A DNA stretch of 64,000 nucleotides from Saccharomonospora glauca K62 (GTDB lineage: Bacteria; Actinomycetota; Actinomycetes; Mycobacteriales; Pseudonocardiaceae), in contig NZ_CM001484.1 in assembly GCF_000243395.2 (NCBI RefSeq), forward strand, positions 788,089 to 852,088, given 5' to 3'. The notes below the pieces were generated by a model. The model saw nothing but the letters and a program-made list of their open reading frames with translations, was not told the DNA's origin and did no database searches. Positions 59,368-64,000 of this stretch are shown in pieces. The translations under genes and the position numbers were made by a program. Every line of letters starts with the position of its first letter. Positions within the stretch are counted from its first letter, which is position 1.

Positions 59368-59955
59368 AGTCGCTGCATCCTAGTGGTGGGGCCGTCTCGC
59401 CTGGTGAAGTAAACGGTGCGCGGTGCGGACGTTCCACAAGTGAGGTTCGAATTCTTCGAACCGGCCTCCCCGCCACGGAGGTGGGAAGGCCGCTTTCGCC
59501 GCCGGGGGCGGATATGCCACAGAGACTGTCCACTAGGGATCGAATGAGCGTGGAAACCGCCCGTGAACTGCGATGATGTCGGAAAGCCGCGTTCGTTCTC
59601 ATCGGAATGCGGCGGCGAGGTCCGTTGGTCCTTCGGGGTGACTGCGGCGCGAGGTCAAGCCCACTGAGACGAGGAGCACAGTCTATTGGTTCTCCCGTTC
59701 CGGTGCTAGCGTGTCGAAGCCTCGCGGTTTTTGCGCCGGTGGTCGAAATTGTGATCCCGGGGCCGTTGGTTTGTCGGAGAGGATTGCGATTGTCTGGTTC
59801 ACATCATGCGGCGTCGTCGTCCCGCTCGGCGGTATTTCGATGATCATGCGTGTCGTCGATTGATTTCTTTGTTTCGATGCGGTCGATTCGTTGGAATTCC
59901 GGCGTGCGACATTGGCCGTCCATCGCGGGCCTGTGGGATATGTTGAGGGTAGATC
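59368..59955. other. 588-base gene-free region
   Basis: No supportable gene lies here. The part near 59444-59492 holds an inverted repeat and a GC-rich hairpin in the ABC-F leader. The part from about 59690 to 59955 is AT-richer than the surroundings and leads into the right-hand cluster, so it probably holds that cluster's promoter; a -35-like TTGGTT and a TAGCGT occur around 59686-59710 but their spacing is poor. Confidence 0.5.
59444..59462 (-). promoter_or_regulatory. Perfect inverted repeat in the ABC-F leader
   Basis: GGTTCGAA-TTC-TTCGAACC lies 77 bases upstream of the ABC-F start. Next to it (59462-59492) a second hairpin-prone stretch (CGGCCTCCC...GGGAAGGCCG) occurs. It could be a regulator site or part of an antibiotic-sensing leader; there is no T tract. 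Confidence 0.45.
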
Positions 59956-61152
59956 ATGTGGCATGATTCCGCGCGCCATGAACTGTGCTCGCTGGAGGCT
60001 GAGAGCTTCCGGATGCTGCAGGGATTTCTCGGAGCTCGGGACAAACTCGTCGACGCGGTGTCCGACATCGCGACCCGGCCGAGCATCAGTGACGAATTGT
60101 TGCGGTCGATTCGTACGCTCGCCGGTGCGCCCGACGAAATCCTGCGGGAGGACCCGGAGCGACTGAGTCGGATCAACGTTTTCTACCCGTCGAACAACCT
60201 GATCTACTCCTATGTTCTGTACGTATTGGTGCCGAGTCTCTACACGGACACCATTACGATTCGACCATCATCTCGGGTGCGACGTGAAACCGCGCGTGTG
60301 CACGAAATTCTGAGTCCGTACGCCGCCGGAGAAGTACGGCTTTGGGAATGTTCGCAGCGCGAGTTCGTCGACGACAGTGCGAGCGTCGATCTCGTCGTGT
60401 TCACGGGGACGGCTTCCAATGCCGCCTCGGTGCGCGCCGCGTTGTGCCCCGGCCCCAAGGTACTGACCTTCGCCTCCTCGCCCACACCTTTCGTGATCGG
60501 TCCCGAGGCCGATGTGGAAAGCGCCGCCCGTGCCCTCGTCGCGGCACGGCTGTTCAACGGCGGCCAGGACTGCCTGTGCCCGGACGCCGTGTTCGTCCAT
60601 ACCGAGGTGCGAGAGGACCTGCTCGCCTGCCTGCGGACGATGCTCGATCGCCGTCGTAGCCTCGACAGCGCGACGAGTTGGCGGATGGTCGACGGCGTGG
60701 TCTACGAGGACGCCTTGGAATCGGCCTGCTCGTTCATCGAACTCAACCGGGACGCGGTCGTCTACGGCGGCAAGTGCGACGTCGACGCACGAATGATCGA
60801 GCCGACCGTGCTGATGTTCGACTGGGAGCCGGACTTCACGCCGGTCGAGATGTTCGCCCCGGTTTTCTGCCTGGTCGAGTACGAGGACCCCGCGCAGGTC
60901 CGGACGTGGTTGAACCGGCCGGACCAGCAACGACAGGGCAGCTACGTCTCGGTGTTCGGGGAGCCGCAACTGATCGACCGTCGTATCGGCACCATTGTGG
61001 TCGTTCCCGAGGCGGCGCCACTGGATGTGGAGGACGGAAACCGACCCTTCGGCGGTTACGGCGTCGAGGCCGGAGCCGTGCAGTGCGGTGACGAAGTCCT
61101 GGGGAGACCGCTGTTGATCTCCGCCGAAGCAGCACGCGGTGGCCGACGGTGA
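59956..61152 (+). CDS. Aldehyde dehydrogenase-superfamily protein, reductase type
   Basis: A 398-residue protein of the ALDH superfamily, shorter than typical enzymes (about 480). The cofactor-side sequence FYPSNNLIYSYVLYVLVPSL replaces the usual PWNFP region, and VVFTGTASNAASV corresponds to the FTGS loop. The catalytic cysteine is kept in FNGGQDCLCPDAVFVH. The position of the general-base glutamate (ELGG in dehydrogenases) reads ASSP, as in acyl-CoA or acyl-phosphate reductases, so it more likely reduces an activated acyl group to an aldehyde. GAGGG precedes the ATG. It is the first gene of the right-hand cluster and overlaps the next by 4 bases. Confidence 0.8.
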   Translation: MWHDSARHELCSLEAESFRMLQGFLGARDKLVDAVSDIATRPSISDELLRSIRTLAGAPDEILREDPERLSRINVFYPSNNLIYSYVLYVLVPSLYTDTITIRPSSRVRRETARVHEILSPYAAGEVRLWECSQREFVDDSASVDLVVFTGTASNAASVRAALCPGPKVLTFASSPTPFVIGPEADVESAARALVAARLFNGGQDCLCPDAVFVHTEVREDLLACLRTMLDRRRSLDSATSWRMVDGVVYEDALESACSFIELNRDAVVYGGKCDVDARMIEPTVLMFDWEPDFTPVEMFAPVFCLVEYEDPAQVRTWLNRPDQQRQGSYVSVFGEPQLIDRRIGTIVVVPEAAPLDVEDGNRPFGGYGVEAGAVQCGDEVLGRPLLISAEAARGGRR

Positions 61153-61601
61153 GCCCCCGAACCGAGAACCACGTCGTGGCGGTGGTCGACCGATCGCCGT
61201 CCGGACCGAGTGACGCCTCGCGCGACCCGCTCGCCCGCACCGTCGCCGAGGTCGCCGACGAGCTCGGGCGGCGGGAAGGCGAACGAGTCGTTCTGGACGC
61301 GACCGGGGTCTGCGGCACGGCCCTGGGGGAGTTCGTCGACCGCGTGCGGTCGGGCCGGTCACTGCGGCCGCTGCACTCGCTTCGCCTGGAGCCCGCCCGC
61401 CTGCTGGCGGTGCTCGCCCAGCGGGAGGACGTCCCGGCGACGATCCTGGCGGCCGCTCGTCCGGAGCAGGTTCGCCGCGTTGCCGAGAGCTGGAGCCGTC
61501 ATGGTTCGCCGGTCTCGGTGATCACGGTCAGTGGTGGTCCGGAGCGGTTCGTGGTCGACGGCGTCCGCCTGTCGCCCGGTGACGACGGGGGCGAGGCATG
61601 A
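61149..61601 (+). CDS. Protein of unknown function in a biosynthetic cluster
   Basis: A 150-residue protein I do not recognise. It has alpha/beta character: LARTVAEVADELGRREGERV, then VLDATGVCGTALGEFVDRVR and VPATILAAARPEQVRRVAES, ending in a strand-rich part (SPVSVITVSGGPERFVVDG). No catalytic motif, carrier-protein serine motif or membrane segment is seen. Its GTG overlaps the reductase gene and its stop overlaps the thiamine-diphosphate enzyme gene (ATGA), so it is made in step with both. It could be an accessory subunit. Confidence 0.65.
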   Translation: MSPRTENHVVAVVDRSPSGPSDASRDPLARTVAEVADELGRREGERVVLDATGVCGTALGEFVDRVRSGRSLRPLHSLRLEPARLLAVLAQREDVPATILAAARPEQVRRVAESWSRHGSPVSVITVSGGPERFVVDGVRLSPGDDGGEA

Positions 61602-63184
61602 AGGCGGTGTGGCGGCAGCTCGCCGGGATGTTCGCGGACGCAGGAGTGACGCACGTCTTCGGCCTTCCCGCGGACGAACCCGAACTGCTCGACGCCGCGA
61701 GGGCCGAACCGAGGCTCAGCGCCGTCGTCGTGAGGGACCAGCGTGCCGCGGCCCTGGCGGCCATCGGCCACGCCCAGGTGTCGGGTGGGCCCGCCGTCCT
61801 GGCGTTGACTCCCGGCCCCGCGTTCACCAACTCACTGACCGGGCTGCTCGAGGCGTCGAGCCTGGGTGTGCCGATGATCGTGGTCACCAGCTCGACGAAC
61901 CCGGCCGAAGCCGCTCGTGGTGGGTTCCAGGTGACCCCTCAGGAGCAGCTGGTGAGCCCGCTGGTGTCCTGGTACCACAAGCTCGGCGAGCCCACCCAGG
62001 TCGGTTGGGCGGTGCGACGCGCCCTTCACCTGAGCCTCAACCAGCGACCGGGCGTCACCGTGATCGAAGTCGATCACCATCTCGCTGCCGCCGAGGACGT
62101 CGAGCGGGTGTCCCCGCCGGAGCCCCTGACGTGCGTCCCCGACGACCACACGATCCGGCGGGCGGTCGCCCTGCTGTCCCGCTCCGAGCGGCCTCTCATC
62201 CTGGCCGGTGGCGGGAGCCGGGGTGCCGGGGAGCAGATCGTCGCCTGTGCGCGACGCTGGGGAGCCATGGTGCTCACCACGGCCGCCGGTCGTGGGGTCA
62301 TCGACGAGACGCACCCGGCCTCGCTGGGCAACGCCGGCCTCTACGCCTCCCGCGAGACGGCCGACGTCGTCGCGCGGGCGGACGCGCTCCTCGTCGTGGG
62401 CAGCGCCCTCGAGGAGACGGTCCGCATGGGATGGCCACGGCTCCGTTGCCTGCCGGTGGTGCAGATCGATCGCGATCCCTCGGCGTTCGGTCGAGCCGTC
62501 CGGCCCGAGGTCGCCGTGTGGGGCGACGCGGGGAAGACCCTCCGGCTATTGCTCGACCACGGTGGAGTCGGGGAACGCCCCTACTGGGCGTCGTGCGAGA
62601 TCCCGCCGAGGCGGGAGTCGCTGGCCGCCACGACCCTGCGCACGATCTGGTCGACGCTCGGGCGGGACGCCGTGTTGGTGCAGGAGAACGGGCTGCACGA
62701 CATGTGGAGCTTCGACCGTTCCGCGATCGCCGTGCGCCAAGGCACGCCGGTGGTCACCCCGGGTGAGCAGACCACGATGGGCTTCGGAGTCCCCGCGGCC
62801 ATCGGCGCCGCGACGGCCGCGCCGGGGCGGGACCTTCTCGTGGTGTGTGGTGACTCCGCCTGTGAAATCTCGATCACCGCGCTGCCCACCCTGCTGCACG
62901 TCCACCCCAGCCCGGTCGTTGTGATGTTGTCGAACCGCGGCTGGGGTTGGCCACGCGCGGGCCGCGAGGAGAAGCAACGGGACCTCACCGTGGTGCATGA
63001 TCCGCTTCCGATTCGCGACATCGCTCGGTCGCTGGGGATGACCGTCGTCACGGTCCGCGCCGAAGGCGACCTCGATGAGGTCGTCGGGACCCGCCGGGTG
63101 GAGCCTCGGAAGCCGCTGCTCGTGGTGGTGGAGGTCGACGACCACGACGTCAGCCCCGGAGTCCACAGGGAGCTGGCCGGATGA
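61598..63184 (+). CDS. Thiamine-diphosphate-dependent enzyme (acetolactate synthase-like fold)
   Basis: A 528-residue enzyme with three domains: Pyr (about 1-165, THVFGLPADEPELLDAA), middle (185-320, RPLILAGGGSRGAGEQIV) and PP (350-520). The cofactor motif is GDSACEIS and, 27 residues on, N in MLSNRGWGW. Aligned with acetolactate synthases (RHEQGAAHAADGYA), this protein reads RDQRAAALAAIGHA, so the usual glutamate that activates the cofactor is glutamine. Similar losses occur in glyoxylate carboligase (valine). It probably joins or cleaves 2-oxo acids or aldehydes. Overlaps of 4 bases link it to the flanking genes. Confidence 0.83.
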   Translation: MKAVWRQLAGMFADAGVTHVFGLPADEPELLDAARAEPRLSAVVVRDQRAAALAAIGHAQVSGGPAVLALTPGPAFTNSLTGLLEASSLGVPMIVVTSSTNPAEAARGGFQVTPQEQLVSPLVSWYHKLGEPTQVGWAVRRALHLSLNQRPGVTVIEVDHHLAAAEDVERVSPPEPLTCVPDDHTIRRAVALLSRSERPLILAGGGSRGAGEQIVACARRWGAMVLTTAAGRGVIDETHPASLGNAGLYASRETADVVARADALLVVGSALEETVRMGWPRLRCLPVVQIDRDPSAFGRAVRPEVAVWGDAGKTLRLLLDHGGVGERPYWASCEIPPRRESLAATTLRTIWSTLGRDAVLVQENGLHDMWSFDRSAIAVRQGTPVVTPGEQTTMGFGVPAAIGAATAAPGRDLLVVCGDSACEISITALPTLLHVHPSPVVVMLSNRGWGWPRAGREEKQRDLTVVHDPLPIRDIARSLGMTVVTVRAEGDLDEVVGTRRVEPRKPLLVVVEVDDHDVSPGVHRELAG

Positions 63185-64000
63185 CCGAGACGGGAACGGC
63201 TCGTTTCGGCCCGCTGTGGGTCGACGGCGTGCGCGTGGCGGAGACGGAACTGACCTCCCTGGCGGCCGTGATCCACCGGGGACTGCGGGGGTTGCCGTCG
63301 GGGTCGGTGGTCCAGTTGCCCGCCGAACCCCCGGTGGGTCTCGTGGCCAGGACGGTGGTCGGTGAGCTCGACCTGGTCCACGTCCTGGGCGAGGACACCC
63401 TTGCGTATGCCGGAATGGACGCCGCCGCCCTGATCGACGCCGACGGTGTGGTCCACCGTCGTGCGCCGGGGCTTCGGCCTCGGCGCCTGCCGGGCACGGC
63501 ACGGCTCGCGGCGACGTCGGGAAGTACGGGACACCCGGAGGCCGTCGCGCACGGGCGGGAGGCCATCACCTTCCAGGCGTCGGCACTCCAGGAACGGCTG
63601 CGTTTCGAGGCGGGCGAAGTGATGTTGCTGCCGCTGCAGACCGCCCACGCCTACGGCGCCTCGGTCGTGGAACTGTGGTCGCGCTACGGCGTCGGCCTGA
63701 TGCTGGAGCACACCAGTCCGCTTCGGACCTTCATTCCGAGACTCGTCGAACACAAACCGTCCAGTGTGGACCTAGTGCCCTCGATGCTCGCGATGTTGTT
63801 GTCGGCGGCACGACGGGACGACGCCGTCGCGGCGGGGATCGACCGGCTCCGGCTGCTCAACGTCGGCGGCGACGTCCTGCCACCGTCGTTGGTCGAGGCG
63901 GCACGCGCGGTGTGCGACCAACGTCTGCTCGACGGCTACGGCCTGACCGAGGCCGGGCCCAACGTCGCGGTCAACTGTCCCGAGTTCTACCGGGAGGGGA
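63181..64000 (+). CDS. Adenylate-forming acyl/aryl ligase (partial, runs off the window)
   Basis: The frame is open from the ATG at 63181 (overlapping the previous stop, ATGA) to the window end, 273 codons. The AMP-binding signature P-loop is ATSGSTGHPEAVAHG near residue 122. The A5 motif is YGLTEAGPNV near residue 258, preceded by LRLLNVGGDVLPPSLVE. It activates a carboxylic acid as adenylate, then probably passes it to CoA or a carrier. The carboxy-terminal lid domain lies beyond the window. Combined with the reductase two genes upstream it could supply an aldehyde. Confidence 0.88.
   Translation, partial: MTETGTARFGPLWVDGVRVAETELTSLAAVIHRGLRGLPSGSVVQLPAEPPVGLVARTVVGELDLVHVLGEDTLAYAGMDAAALIDADGVVHRRAPGLRPRRLPGTARLAATSGSTGHPEAVAHGREAITFQASALQERLRFEAGEVMLLPLQTAHAYGASVVELWSRYGVGLMLEHTSPLRTFIPRLVEHKPSSVDLVPSMLAMLLSAARRDDAVAAGIDRLRLLNVGGDVLPPSLVEAARAVCDQRLLDGYGLTEAGPNVAVNCPEFYREG

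Overview
The window is high-GC actinobacterial chromosome. WhiB7, a RimJ-like enzyme, PadR, UPF0182, DUF2342 and WXG/EspC-type proteins, many GTG starts, and gene blocks in the same order as in mycobacteria (glnA1-RDD-DUF4191; uvrD2-whiB7-ABC1 kinase-ThiF-like-DUF2342-PDZ/Lon-UPF0182; prfB-ftsE-ftsX-smpB) point to the Pseudonocardiaceae. A Saccharomonospora-like genus is my best guess, from memory of the families and not from a search. No insertion sequence, phage gene or CRISPR array was seen.

Layout. 1-5.6 kb: a TetR regulator with two operators and a divergent membrane protein; glnA type I with a GlnR-type double box; RDD and DUF4191 membrane proteins; the UvrD2 helicase. 5.7-7 kb: whiB7 with a complete regulatory leader (AT-rich-extended promoter, an 83-codon upstream ORF, a strong terminator). 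7-18.5 kb: methyltransferase, orphan AbiEi-like protein, and the conserved ABC1/ThiF/metalloprotease/PDZ-Lon/UPF0182 block. 18.7-23 kb: initiator tRNA, PadR, prfB, ftsEX, smpB. 23-28.3 kb: acyltransferase, a two-component system, then ssrA (tmRNA) about 5 kb from smpB. 28.4-36.5 kb: stress-type small genes, hrpB, a solute-binding lipoprotein, a MauE/DsbA-type pair, a type VII-like substrate with an NlpC/P60 protein and two YbaB-like proteins, and tRNA-Ala. 36.8-43.2 kb: TetR with palindromic operators, a second two-component system whose kinase is frameshifted, a FtsX-type ABC transporter and an acetyltransferase.

43.3-57.7 kb is a complete [NiFe]-hydrogenase island resembling the soluble, high-affinity actinobacterial type (group 1h/5). 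Structural genes run rightward (small subunit, large subunit, a cysteine-free NifU-like protein, DUF5947, an 84-residue conserved protein, DUF6084, a 48-residue protein). A divergent ten-gene unit encodes two SIS-domain proteins, a HypC-like protein, a 421-residue protein of unknown function, the maturation endopeptidase and HypCDEAB. hypF lies apart and converges on hypB. HypF/HypE make the cyanide ligand, HypC/HypD assemble the Fe(CN)2CO unit, HypA/HypB insert nickel and the endopeptidase trims the large subunit. The accessory proteins without known role, above all the SIS pair, are the most interesting unexplained part.

57.7-59.4 kb is an ABC-F ribosome-protection-type protein. From 59.9 kb to the right edge an overlapping gene set encodes a reductase-type aldehyde dehydrogenase homologue, a 150-residue unknown protein, a thiamine-diphosphate enzyme lacking the usual activating glutamate, and an adenylate-forming ligase cut off by the window. 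This looks like the start of a small biosynthetic cluster.
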